Below, in pieces: positions 7,908-15,611 of a stretch of 17,918 nt of DNA. The DNA lies in the NCBI GenBank assembly GCA_945871945.1, contig CAMBXY010000013.1, forward strand, positions 1-17,918, in the 5' to 3' direction. Position 1 is the stretch's first letter; each line of letters opens with the position of its first letter. Below the pieces are notes generated by a model, which did no database searches, was not told the DNA's origin, and saw only the letters and a program-made list of their open reading frames with translations. Origin of the DNA: Bordetella parapertussis. GTDB lineage: Bacteria; Pseudomonadota; Gammaproteobacteria; Burkholderiales; Burkholderiaceae_C. Position numbers and translations under genes: made by a program.

Positions 7908-8348
7908 ATGATTAAAAAATTCTTTGCTTTACTTTCCTTAACAAGCGCTGCCGCTTTTGCACAAATGACGCCGGTGGGCCTGTGGCACACCTTAGACGAT
8001 GAGACCAACCAACCCAAAGGTGAAGTGCGCATTGTTGAAAAAGAGGGTGTGCTCATTGGTTCCGTGGTGCGCTCCCTCAAAGAAGACCCGAATGCCAAAC
8101 CCAACTGTGACAAATGCGCGGATGACCGCAAAGGTCAGCCCATCATTGGCATGGAAATCATTCGCGGACTCAAGCGCGATGGCAAACCCGAAGAGAATCT
8201 ATGGGCGGGGGGCGGAAAAATCCTCGACCCCACAAACGGCAAGGTTTACACCGTGAAAATTGTTCCCATAGATGGCGGAAAGCGATTGCAAGTGCGTGGC
8301 TATATTGGGCCCATCTACCGCACCCAATTTTGGAATCGTGTCGAGTAA
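7908..8348 (+). CDS. Exported DUF2147 domain protein
   Basis: A 146-residue protein with a Sec signal peptide: MIKKFF, a hydrophobic core and a probable cut after AAAFA (about residue 18), leaving QMTPVG. The mature part fits DUF2147: GLWHTLDDET near its start, VRIVEKEGVLIGSVV, a CDKC pair (about 65-68) followed by DRKGQPIIGMEI, ILDPTNGKVYTVK, and LQVRGYIGPIYRTQFW near the end. The family is a small periplasmic beta-rich fold of undefined role. Its place between an acyl-CoA dehydrogenase and a crotonase, starting 24 bases after the former with an excellent ribosome site, suggests joint expression with fatty-acid catabolism. The CxxC pair could form a disulfide in the periplasm. I assign no molecular function. 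Confidence 0.85.
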   Translation: MIKKFFALLSLTSAAAFAQMTPVGLWHTLDDETNQPKGEVRIVEKEGVLIGSVVRSLKEDPNAKPNCDKCADDRKGQPIIGMEIIRGLKRDGKPEENLWAGGGKILDPTNGKVYTVKIVPIDGGKRLQVRGYIGPIYRTQFWNRVE

Positions 8349-8372
8349 TTAACCCACCCAGCTGTCACAAAC

Positions 8373-9131
8373 ATGAACCCCATCTTGTCTCACTTCGAAA
8401 ACGGTGTTTTAACGCTTACCCTCAACCGGGTTGAGAAAAAAAATTCTCTCACCTCGGCCATGTACGCGGAGTTGGCACAAGCTTTGGATTCGGCTCAAGC
8501 CGATTCACAAACCAAAGTGGTGCTGATGCAAGGCCACGAAACTGTGTTCAGTGCGGGAAATGACATTGCTGACTTTTTAAAACAACCTGCATCGGGCGAA
8601 GACTCGCCCGTGTTTCGTTTTTTGCGCGGTCTTGCCCTCTTCCCCAAACCTTTGATCGCTTCAGTTTGTGGTCCTGCGGTGGGCATAGGCACCACCATGT
8701 TGCTTCATTGCGATTTGGTTTATGCAGGGGACAACGCGGCTTTTTCCATGCCCTTTGTGAATTTGGGTTTGTGTCCTGAGGCTGGCTCCAGCCTGCTGGC
8801 GGTGCAACTCATGGGCTACCAACGAGCCGCCGAGGCGCTGCTCTTGGGTGAGCCGTTTTTGGCCGAGACGGCTTTAGAAATGGGCTTGGTCAGCAGGGTA
8901 TTGCCACCCACCGAAGTCAATGCATACGCGCAACAGCAAGCCCGCAAAATGGCCGCCAAACCAATGTCTTCCTTGATGGAAACCAAGCGCTTGATGAAGG
9001 CGGATCTCACGCCGCAGGTCTTGGACCGCATCAAGCAAGAAGGCTTGGTGTTTGCCCGCATGCTCAAAGAACCTGCGGCCATTGAGGCGTTCAGCGCTTT
9101 CATGGAAAAACGCAAACCTGTATTCAACTAG
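8373..9131 (+). CDS. Crotonase family protein, probably delta3-delta2-enoyl-CoA isomerase type
   Basis: A 252-residue crotonase-fold enzyme. Oxyanion-hole segments are FSAGNDI (59-65) and GPAVGIG (100-106). In enoyl-CoA hydratase two glutamates activate water; by hand alignment to rat ECH the equivalent positions are Thr108 and Phe128, so both are missing. Instead Glu136 in LGLCPEAGSS lies where delta3-delta2-enoyl-CoA isomerases (ECI2/PECI-like, with LGxSPEGCSS) carry their catalytic glutamate. An isomerase acting on unsaturated acyl-CoA is therefore more likely than a hydratase, though automatic annotation would probably call it enoyl-CoA hydratase. The C-terminus AFMEKRKPVFN is typical of the superfamily. 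It starts 24 bases after the DUF2147 gene and is the last gene of the TetR-led operon. Confidence 0.86.
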   Translation: MNPILSHFENGVLTLTLNRVEKKNSLTSAMYAELAQALDSAQADSQTKVVLMQGHETVFSAGNDIADFLKQPASGEDSPVFRFLRGLALFPKPLIASVCGPAVGIGTTMLLHCDLVYAGDNAAFSMPFVNLGLCPEAGSSLLAVQLMGYQRAAEALLLGEPFLAETALEMGLVSRVLPPTEVNAYAQQQARKMAAKPMSSLMETKRLMKADLTPQVLDRIKQEGLVFARMLKEPAAIEAFSAFMEKRKPVFN

Positions 9132-9152
9132 TTAAAACAAAAAGCCTAGCCC

Positions 9153-9581
9153 TTAAGCTTCTTTGTGTTGAATCTGCCTAGGTTTTCCCTGGGCATCAAT
9201 CGCCACATAGGTCACTGTGGCTTCAGTCACTTTCAAATAAGTACCTTGCAAGGTAAAGCGCTCGGCAAACACCTCCACCTTGACGGTGATGGAGGTATTG
9301 CCAACACGGGTGATGGTGCTGAAGAAGCTCAAAATATCACCCACCTTCACCGGTTGCTTGAAAATAAATTCATTCACCGCTACCGTGGCTAAGCGACCAT
9401 TCACATAACGCGCTGGCAAAACCGCACCGGCCAAGTCCACCTGGGCCATCACCCATCCGCCAAAAATATCGCCATTGGCATTGCAATCGGCGGGCATGGG
9501 AATGACTTTGAGCACCAGCTCTTGGTCGGTAGGCAGGGCTTTTACAGTAAAGCGCAGGTCGAGGTTATCGGTCACAGGCAC
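9153..9581 (-). CDS. Acyl-CoA thioesterase, hotdog fold (YciA-like)
   Basis: A 142-residue single hotdog-domain thioesterase that hydrolyses acyl-CoA to free acid and CoA in the cytoplasm. The conserved core is MPADCNANGDIFGGWVMAQV followed by DLAGAV (about 29-54), with the Asn/Gly-rich active-site turn and the catalytic-type Asp in the helix, then NEFIFKQPVKVGD and TYVAID. YciA and related bacterial acyl-CoA thioesterases are the closest match I recall. The GTG at 9581 is given as the start, but AAGGA is only two bases before it. A second in-frame GTG at 9575 would sit eight bases from that site and may be the true start (140 residues). It faces the crotonase gene across 21 bases and is divergent from an ABC exporter. 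Confidence 0.87.
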   Translation of the reverse strand: MPVTDNLDLRFTVKALPTDQELVLKVIPMPADCNANGDIFGGWVMAQVDLAGAVLPARYVNGRLATVAVNEFIFKQPVKVGDILSFFSTITRVGNTSITVKVEVFAERFTLQGTYLKVTEATVTYVAIDAQGKPRQIQHKEA

Positions 9582-9584
9582 AAT

Positions 9585-9605
9585 CCTTGGTTGTTCATTC
9601 CAAGG
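9585..9605. repeat. Inverted repeat in the 36-base divergent gap (CCTTGG / CCAAGG)
   Basis: CCTTGG (9585-9590) and CCAAGG (9600-9605) are exact reverse complements separated by nine bases, in the short gap between the divergent thioesterase and ABC exporter genes. On each strand the AAGG arm can act as a Shine-Dalgarno: about two to eight bases from the thioesterase start, and about 12 bases from the exporter ATG. It could instead be a small operator. Confidence 0.35.
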
Positions 9606-9617
9606 CTATTGTGCTGT

Positions 9618-11444
9618 ATGCGCCCTTCTGCTGTCTCTTCAACGCCTGAGATCCAAGCTGCTGCCCCTGCAGCACCCGTGTCAGATTGGCAAACCCTCAA
9701 GCGCTTATTTCCCTATTTGTGGGAATACAAATGGCGTGTGATGGCCGCTTTGTCGTTCATGGTGGGTGCCAAACTTTCCAATGTGGGTGTTCCCATTTTG
9801 TTGAAAAATTTGATCGACAGCATGACGCCCCAGCCAACGGGTGCGCAGGTTTTATTGGTGGTGCCTGTGGCTTTGCTGCTGGGCTATGGAATGCTTCGCT
9901 TGTCGGTGTCTGCATTCACCGAACTGCGCGAGTTGATTTTCGCCAAAGCCACCCAGGGTGCGGCACGCACCATTGCTTTGCAAACCTTCTCGCATTTGCA
10001 TGAGCTGAGTTTGCGTTTTCATTTGGAGCGTCAAACCGGTGGCATGAGCCGCGACATTGAAAGAGGCGTCAAAGGCATTGAGTCTCTCATCGCCTACTCG
10101 CTCTACAGCATCGTGCCGACCTTGATCGAAGTGCTGTTGGTCTTGACAATTTTGGGCGTGCAGTTTGACAAGTGGTACGCCATCATCACTTTGTGCGCCT
10201 TGGGTCTGTATATTTATTTCACTGTGGTGGTGACCGAGTGGCGCACCCAGTTTCGCAAGCAAGTCAATGAGTTTGATTCCAGCGCCCACACACGTGCGAT
10301 TGATTCATTGCTCAACTATGAAACTGTGAAGTACTTTGGCAATGAGGCATTTGAAGCCAAAAGATACGACCAAAAACTCGATAAATTGCGCCGCGCACGC
10401 ATCAAAGCACAAAACTCCTTGAGTGCTTTGAATATAGGCCAGCAAATCATCATTGCCGTAGCCTTGGTCACCATGTTGTGGCGAGCCACACAAGGCGTGG
10501 TCGATGGCCATCTGACCTTGGGTGACTTGGTGATGATTAACGCATTCATGATTCAACTCTATATACCCTTGAGTTTTTTAGGCGTGATTTACCGCGAAAT
10601 CAAGCAAAGCTTGACCGACTTAGACCGGATGTTCACATTGCTGGAAAAAGAGCGGGAAGTGGCAGATTTGCCTGGTGCACAAGTTCTGAAACTGGCCAAC
10701 CCGCCCAGCGTTGTATTTGAAAATATTCAATTCGCTTATGAAGCGGACAGACCGATTCTTCAGGGCCTGAGTTTTCAAATTCCTGCGGGCAAGACCGTGG
10801 CGATTGTGGGGCCCTCAGGCTCGGGTAAATCCACGTTGGCTCGCTTGCTGTTTCGGTTTTACGATGTTCAGCAAGGGGTGATCAGAGTTGATGGACATCC
10901 AATAAACAGGCTGACCCAATCCAGCGTGCGACAAGCCATTGGCATCGTGCCGCAAGACACCGTGTTATTCAATGACACGGTCTACTACAACATTGCCTAT
11001 GGACGGCCCGCGGCCTCGCGTGAGGAGGTTGAGCAAGCCGCACGGGACGCGTGTATCCATGACTTTATTGCGTCGACGCCACAAGGCTATGAGACGATGG
11101 TTGGCGAGCGTGGCTTGAAGTTGTCAGGGGGAGAAAAACAGCGCGTGGCGATTGCACGCACGTTGTTAAAAAACCCACCTATTCTGATTTTTGATGAAGC
11201 CACCTCGGCGCTCGACAGCAGCAATGAACGCGCCATTCAAGCGCAATTGCGTGAGGCGGCCAGCAATAAAACCAGCTTGGTTATTGCTCACCGCTTATCG
11301 ACCGTGGTTGATGCCCACGAAATCATTGTGCTTGAGGCGGGGAAAATTGTGGAGCAAGGAACCCATGCACAACTGCTTTTGGCACAAGGCAGTTATGCCC
11401 AAATGTGGTCTTTGCAGCAAACCCAAGAAGAGCAAACGCCCTAG
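9618..11444 (+). CDS. ATM1/HMT-type ABC exporter (fused membrane and ATPase domains)
   Basis: A 608-residue half-transporter with an N-terminal six-helix membrane domain (about 30-330; helices visible around ALSFMVGAKL, LLVVPVALLLGYG, LIEVLLVLTIL, ITLCALGLYIYF and QQIIIAVALV) and a C-terminal ATPase. The ATPase has Walker A GPSGSGKST (398-406), the Q-loop in IGIVPQDTVLF, the signature LSGGEKQR, Walker B ILIFDEATSALD and the H-loop IAHRLST. The motif LNYETVKYFGNE in the intracellular loop is a hallmark of the ATM1/ABCB7/HMT1 group, which exports glutathione-linked or Fe-S-related compounds. The substrate here is not determinable. I chose the ATG at 9618 because upstream sequence to 9522 lies antisense to the thioesterase. 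Its TAG shares the palindrome CTAG with the convergent transglycosylase stop. Confidence 0.92.
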   Translation: MRPSAVSSTPEIQAAAPAAPVSDWQTLKRLFPYLWEYKWRVMAALSFMVGAKLSNVGVPILLKNLIDSMTPQPTGAQVLLVVPVALLLGYGMLRLSVSAFTELRELIFAKATQGAARTIALQTFSHLHELSLRFHLERQTGGMSRDIERGVKGIESLIAYSLYSIVPTLIEVLLVLTILGVQFDKWYAIITLCALGLYIYFTVVVTEWRTQFRKQVNEFDSSAHTRAIDSLLNYETVKYFGNEAFEAKRYDQKLDKLRRARIKAQNSLSALNIGQQIIIAVALVTMLWRATQGVVDGHLTLGDLVMINAFMIQLYIPLSFLGVIYREIKQSLTDLDRMFTLLEKEREVADLPGAQVLKLANPPSVVFENIQFAYEADRPILQGLSFQIPAGKTVAIVGPSGSGKSTLARLLFRFYDVQQGVIRVDGHPINRLTQSSVRQAIGIVPQDTVLFNDTVYYNIAYGRPAASREEVEQAARDACIHDFIASTPQGYETMVGERGLKLSGGEKQRVAIARTLLKNPPILIFDEATSALDSSNERAIQAQLREAASNKTSLVIAHRLSTVVDAHEIIVLEAGKIVEQGTHAQLLLAQGSYAQMWSLQQTQEEQTP

Positions 11445-13432
11445 GGAAGTTCGGCATTTTCCTCAGGCCCATTGCTGTCGCGAGGACCCACCACACCCAG
11501 TCTGGCCTTGAGGGATTGCGGTTCACTGTGTATCAAAGCTGCGTAGATGGTGGTGTTCGCCAAGACTTTTTTCACATAGTCTCTGGTTTCGCTAAAGGGT
11601 ATGCACTCAGCCCAAGCAGCACCTTCCATGACGGGGCCATTGCGCCAACGGCGAGGACGGCTGGGGCCTGCGTTGTAGGCCGCAGCAGCCATGGGCATAG
11701 AGCCTTGAAAATTATCTAAAACCATTTTGAGGTAATTGGTGCCAATGGCAATATTGGTTTGGCGTTGTTGCAGTTGTTCAAGCCGAAAATTTTTCAAGCC
11801 TATTTTTTTGGCCGTCCACTTTGCGGTGGCTGGCATGATTTGCATCAAGCCACTTGCGCCCACACTGGATTGGGCGTCCAAGATGAAGCGGCTTTCTTGT
11901 CTGATCAAACCATACACATAAGCCGGGCTGAGCCCGATGCGGTTGGCGGCTTGCACCACATCATCTTTGAAGGGCATGGGGTAACGCTGCACCGCGTCCA
12001 TTTGTACGCTGCGTTCGCTGGTGTTGATGCACCGGTCCCAAATCGCTTGGTCACACGCCAGCTGCGCAGCAGCCAATCGTTCGCGCTCATTCAGACGGCC
12101 GCGTTGCCCCGCGCTGTCAACCAGCCCGGTGGCGTAATTCCACTCTCGAACACCGTCTGGGCGTAAACCCATTTTGATGGCGTAGATGGCACGTTGCAGC
12201 AAAGGATTGGCTTTGGCGGCTGCCATCTCTTGGGATTGTGGCGGCAAAGGTCTGGGCGGGACGGCGATTTTTTTGCCCAATTCTTCGCTGGCCAGTTGTT
12301 CATAAAAACCTTGTGCTCCCGCAATGCTTTGCAATGCGGCCAAGGCTTGTTCTGAAGGGGCAGATCCCGCAGCTTGTTGGCCCATCCATGCACGCGCCCG
12401 CCAGTAAACCCAAGCGGGGTCTTTTTGCGCAGCAGGACTCATGGCGTCGACGGCCGATTGAATCACAGCCCAAGCAGGTGTTTTGCCAGCACGCAAACCA
12501 GCACGTACTTTCCAAGCCAAGATATCGTCACTCAGCGCCGCGTTGCCAGCCACGGCAAAGTAGTCCAAGGCTTTGTCATCAAACTGTTGTGCGGCTTGCT
12601 TGGCCAACACTCCCCATGCCCACCGCTTTTGCTCGTTGTTCAAAGGGGACGCCGACTTGCTTTGCAAAAGTTTGATGGCGTTATCTGGGTCTGAACTGGC
12701 GGCTTTGATCAACGCCAAGGTCATCCACTCGGCAGACTCAGACCCTAGGCTGGCTGCACGCTGAGAAAAAAACCGAGGCCCATTGGCAAAGAGTTCATCC
12801 AGCAGGGCCGAGCTGTGCTCGGAGACAAGTTTTAAAGCCTCGCGGGCAGGCACTTTGCGATTGTTCTCTACAGACAAACGGGCCTTGAGCCAAACATCTT
12901 CAGGATTGAATTTATGTTGTTTGAGTAATTGAGAAACCGCATAGGTACAGCCCTCATCGGCCTGACGCATATTCAGCCAAGTGCGACGAATTTCCTCAAT
13001 AGCCGAGGAGCCCAGATTCAAGTCTTTTTGTTGAACTTCAAGCAAACGTGCATAGCACTCAATTTCCTTGTCGTCGCGCATGCGGTAAAGCGCATATTCG
13101 CGCTCAAACTGAGTCCATTCGCGACGCTCGCCCAAAAGCAGCAGCCAGTCGTTACGCATCCTGTCTTCTTGGTAGGTGCCGGTATAGCGCTGCAAAAAAT
13201 TTTTAACTTCGGTGTCGCTGGCGTCACCCAAGCGCACTCGCAACTCCCAAAATGCCGCCCAAGGTTCTAGTAAATGGCCTTTGGCCTGAGGGAGCAAGGC
13301 CGTTAGTTTTTTGCGATCTGCTTTTTGAAAAGCTTGTGACATGTCAATAATGACCGCGTCGCCAGCCTCTGCGGTCATCATGCAGCCCCATAAGAGGGCG
13401 CAACAGGCAAACCGAAGTAACTTTGGAGGCAT
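11441..13432 (-). CDS. slt: Soluble lytic murein transglycosylase (Slt70-like)
   Basis: A 663-residue periplasmic enzyme that cleaves the MurNAc-GlcNAc bond of peptidoglycan with formation of anhydro-MurNAc. The N-terminus is a signal sequence (MPPKLLRF, hydrophobic core, probable cut after TAEA). An LLWGC sequence inside it could be a lipobox, but the tryptophan is unusual. Residues about 30-440 form the alpha-helical superhelical U/L domains. The C-terminal lysozyme-like domain has the catalytic glutamate in IRQESRF (Glu513), GASGLMQIMPATA, NIAIGTNYL, AAAAYNAGPSRPRRW and ETRDYVKKVL. The ATG at 13432 is preferred over an in-frame TTG five codons upstream because it gives a proper signal peptide; neither has a clear ribosome site. 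The gene is divergent from a folate gene and ends in a four-base overlap with the ABC exporter. Confidence 0.92.
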   Translation of the reverse strand: MPPKLLRFACCALLWGCMMTAEAGDAVIIDMSQAFQKADRKKLTALLPQAKGHLLEPWAAFWELRVRLGDASDTEVKNFLQRYTGTYQEDRMRNDWLLLLGERREWTQFEREYALYRMRDDKEIECYARLLEVQQKDLNLGSSAIEEIRRTWLNMRQADEGCTYAVSQLLKQHKFNPEDVWLKARLSVENNRKVPAREALKLVSEHSSALLDELFANGPRFFSQRAASLGSESAEWMTLALIKAASSDPDNAIKLLQSKSASPLNNEQKRWAWGVLAKQAAQQFDDKALDYFAVAGNAALSDDILAWKVRAGLRAGKTPAWAVIQSAVDAMSPAAQKDPAWVYWRARAWMGQQAAGSAPSEQALAALQSIAGAQGFYEQLASEELGKKIAVPPRPLPPQSQEMAAAKANPLLQRAIYAIKMGLRPDGVREWNYATGLVDSAGQRGRLNERERLAAAQLACDQAIWDRCINTSERSVQMDAVQRYPMPFKDDVVQAANRIGLSPAYVYGLIRQESRFILDAQSSVGASGLMQIMPATAKWTAKKIGLKNFRLEQLQQRQTNIAIGTNYLKMVLDNFQGSMPMAAAAYNAGPSRPRRWRNGPVMEGAAWAECIPFSETRDYVKKVLANTTIYAALIHSEPQSLKARLGVVGPRDSNGPEENAELP

Positions 13433-13471
13433 GACACAATCAATCAACTAATAGGATGCTTGGATTCTCCC

Positions 13472-14047
13472 ATGGACAAAAAAGCCCTTCGCCAAGAACT
13501 GATTCAAACCAGACTGCAAATGCCAGACCGTGAGCGTCGTGCAGATTTGCTGCAACGAGTCATGCGTATTTGGTTGTTTGATCAACCCCACACCGTGATT
13601 GGTGCTTATTGGCCCATCAAGGGAGAGTTTGATCCTCTGCCCGCTTTGCACAGATGGAAAGAAGACGGTGAGCTGTTAGATCACCCTGTTCGCCGTCTCA
13701 TTGGTTTGCCCGTGATGGACAAACAAACCAAAACCTTGAGCTTTCATTCTTGGTACCCTGGCTGCGCCATGGAGGAGGATGCCTACAACATCCCCAAGCC
13801 CAAAGACACCGCGCTCATTCAACCTACATTGCTGTTTGTGCCTTGTGTGGGTTATGGGCCAGGCGGTTATCGTTTGGGCTATGGCGGTGGTTTTTATGAC
13901 CGCACTTTGAATCAAATAAACCCCAAACCATATACCGTGGGTTTGGGCTTTACGCATGGCTTTTTGTCTGACTTCGTTCCAGAGCCGCATGACGTGGCCT
14001 TGAATGCCTTGTTGAATGAAAACGGTGTGGTCTGGCCCATGTCTTAA
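13472..14047 (+). CDS. 5-formyltetrahydrofolate cyclo-ligase
   Basis: A 191-residue enzyme that converts 5-formyl-THF to 5,10-methenyl-THF with ATP, returning this inert folate to one-carbon metabolism. The N-terminus MDKKALRQELIQTR is typical. The substrate region has AYWPIKGEFD, and the ATP/Mg motif GYGPGGYRLGYGGGFYDR lies at 127-144. In E. coli the gene is ygfA (fau) downstream of 6S RNA; I see no 6S RNA here. The ATG at 13472 is chosen; a TTG at 13460 would add four residues and is possible, because AGGA lies just before it. A TetR gene follows nine bases after the stop, so the pair is probably one transcription unit. Confidence 0.93.
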   Translation: MDKKALRQELIQTRLQMPDRERRADLLQRVMRIWLFDQPHTVIGAYWPIKGEFDPLPALHRWKEDGELLDHPVRRLIGLPVMDKQTKTLSFHSWYPGCAMEEDAYNIPKPKDTALIQPTLLFVPCVGYGPGGYRLGYGGGFYDRTLNQINPKPYTVGLGFTHGFLSDFVPEPHDVALNALLNENGVVWPMS

Positions 14048-14050
14048 GGG
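14046..14050 (+). promoter_or_regulatory. Ribosome binding site for second TetR gene, inside preceding stop codon
   Basis: AAGGG overlaps the TAA of the cyclo-ligase gene and lies six bases before the ATG at 14057. This supports that start and suggests translation by ribosomes finishing the upstream gene. Confidence 0.55.
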
Positions 14051-14056
14051 TGTTGG

Positions 14057-14653
14057 ATGGCGCGACCTAAATCTGCAAGCCACGACCTCAAGCGCGAAGA
14101 GATTTTGGAGGTAGCTGCTAACTGCTTTGCGGCTTCGTCTTATCCGGCTGCCAGCATGAACGATTTAGCCACGGCTTTAGGTACCTCTAAGGCACGGCTC
14201 TACCATTACTACGACAGCAAGCAAGCGATTCTTTTTGACTTGCTTGATAGGTACACCCAACTTTTGCTGGAGTTGGTGGCTGAGGTTCAAAGCCAAGGAG
14301 CCCAATCCAAGAGCAGTCCCAAAGAGCTTGTGCACAGCTTGGTCAAGCGGTTTTTACAAACCTATGAAAGCTCCGCCACCAGGCATATTGCTTTGTTGCA
14401 CAGCACCCAGTTCCTGAGTATGGAGCAGCGCGCTTTGGTGGTGGAGCGGCAGCGCCAAGTGGTGAGTGCATTGGGCGATATGTTGAGCCAAGCCTACCCA
14501 CAACGGGTGACTGTGCACAACAAAATACCGTTGACCATGATGTTGTTCGGCATGATCAACTGGACCTTCACATGGCTCAGACCCCAAGGACCCCTCAGTT
14601 ACGACGCGTTTGCCCAAGAGGTTATTGCCACTTTAGAAAACGGGTTTACCTAA
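14057..14653 (+). CDS. TetR/AcrR family transcriptional regulator
   Basis: A 198-residue TetR-family regulator. The DNA-binding domain covers about 12-60: LKREEILEVAANCFA, then the helix-turn-helix MNDLATALGTSKARLYHYYDSK. The C-terminal ligand domain ends with MMLFGMINWTFTWLRPQGPL, a pattern seen in KstR2-like and related regulators of acyl-CoA metabolism (recalled, not searched). Its target is unclear. It follows the folate cyclo-ligase by nine bases, and no palindrome was seen directly upstream, so it probably acts at a distant promoter or inside the preceding gene. Its 3' end lies two bases before one copy of a 26-base direct repeat and converges on the SPFH gene. Confidence 0.85.
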   Translation: MARPKSASHDLKREEILEVAANCFAASSYPAASMNDLATALGTSKARLYHYYDSKQAILFDLLDRYTQLLLELVAEVQSQGAQSKSSPKELVHSLVKRFLQTYESSATRHIALLHSTQFLSMEQRALVVERQRQVVSALGDMLSQAYPQRVTVHNKIPLTMMLFGMINWTFTWLRPQGPLSYDAFAQEVIATLENGFT

Positions 14654-14655
14654 TC

Positions 14656-14681
14656 TGCCTAACTTAGCTTTCGCCTGTCAC
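14656..14681. repeat. 26-base exact direct repeat, copy 1 (SPFH / TetR junction)
   Basis: An exact copy of 16084-16109 (starts TGCCTAAC, ends CCTGTCAC). This copy fills the gap between the TetR stop (14653) and the SPFH stop (14678-14680), and on the minus strand it supplies the SPFH stop codon TGA. The core CTAACTTAG is itself a small palindrome. A chance 26-base match in 18 kb is negligible. Confidence 0.9.
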
Positions 14682-15589
14682 GTTTTTGTTGTGTTGACCA
14701 TTTTCATGGCACTGGCAATCAAACCAGAAACTTCGCTCATGTTGCCAGGAATAATCAAGGTGGTCTTGGACTCTGCAGCCACCTTGCTGTAGGCATTTAC
14801 CGCTTGCTCGGCCACTTTTAACTGCACTGCTTGCTCACCACCGGGTTGTCGAATGGCCGATGCTATTCGTTCAATGGCATGGGCGGTGGCGTCGGCCATG
14901 GCGGTGATGGCAGCGGCATCACCTTGGGCTTTGTTGATCGCCGCTTGTTTCTCGCCTTCTGAGCGGGCAATGAACGCCTCTCTTTCGCCGGTGGCAATAT
15001 TGATTTGCTCCTGGCGACGCCCTTCTGAGGCCGCAATCAAAGCGCGCTTTTCGCGTTCAGCGGTAATTTGCGATTGCATGGCATGCAAAATTTCTTTGGG
15101 CGGCGTCAGGTCTTTGATCTCGTAGCGCAAGACCTTCACACCCCAGTTCAAGGCGGCCTCGTCGATGGCGGCCACGACTTGGGCGTTGATGATGTCCCGC
15201 TCCTCAAATGTTTTGTCCAATTCCAATTTGCCAATCACGCTACGCAAGCTGGTTTGTGCCAGTTGGGTCACGGCCACGATGTAGTTGGACGAGCCATAAC
15301 TGGCCAATTTAGGATCGGTAACTTGGAAATACAAAATGCCATCCACTTGCAGTTGGGTGTTGTCACGGGTGATGCAAATTTGACTGGGCACATCCAGAGG
15401 GATTTCTTTAAGGCTGTGCTTTTGAATCACGTTGTCCACAAATGGAACGACAAAGTTCAGTCCGGGTGTCAAGCTGGCATGGTATTTACCCAAACGCTCG
15501 ACCACCCAGGCGTTTTGTTGCGGTACCACTTTGACGGTTTTGATTATGAAGAGCGTGACGATGACGACAAAAAGAATAGCGATTTCCAT
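14678..15589 (-). CDS. qmcA: SPFH/Band 7 (stomatin-like) membrane protein, QmcA family
   Basis: A 303-residue inner-membrane scaffold protein. One N-terminal membrane segment (about 3-17, IAILFVVIVTLFII) is followed by the SPFH/Band 7 domain (about 18-180; VVPQQNAWVVERLGKYH, PGLNFVVPFVD, RDNTQLQVDGILYFQVTDP, SLRSVIGKLELD and YEIKDLTPPKEI) and a long Ala/Glu/Lys-rich helix (about 185-255) likely to form a coiled coil. E. coli QmcA (YbbK) is the best-known relative, paired with YbbJ as here. Such pairs form oligomers in membrane microdomains; the exact role is not settled. AGGA precedes the ATG by six bases. It follows the NfeD-like gene by 22 bases. Its stop codon is provided by a repeat copied from, or shared with, the LysR 3' end, so the last residues may differ from relatives. 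Confidence 0.9.
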   Translation of the reverse strand: MEIAILFVVIVTLFIIKTVKVVPQQNAWVVERLGKYHASLTPGLNFVVPFVDNVIQKHSLKEIPLDVPSQICITRDNTQLQVDGILYFQVTDPKLASYGSSNYIVAVTQLAQTSLRSVIGKLELDKTFEERDIINAQVVAAIDEAALNWGVKVLRYEIKDLTPPKEILHAMQSQITAEREKRALIAASEGRRQEQINIATGEREAFIARSEGEKQAAINKAQGDAAAITAMADATAHAIERIASAIRQPGGEQAVQLKVAEQAVNAYSKVAAESKTTLIIPGNMSEVSGLIASAMKMVNTTKT

Positions 15590-15611
15590 GATATTTCCTG
15601 ATAGTGTGAAT

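Noticed and set aside
9132..9165. Possible bidirectional hairpin AAGC...GCTT between the crotonase and thioesterase genes
   Set aside because: The stem is only four bases before a bulge and is A/T-rich; too weak to call a terminator.
13405..13432. Lipobox LLWGC making the transglycosylase a lipoprotein
   Set aside because: Tryptophan at -2 is atypical, and a normal signal peptidase I site (TAEA) follows; noted in the gene entry only.
13433..13471. AT-rich gap between slt and the folate cyclo-ligase gene as a 6S RNA or promoter element
   Set aside because: Only 39 bases long; no room for 6S RNA and no clear -35/-10 pair.
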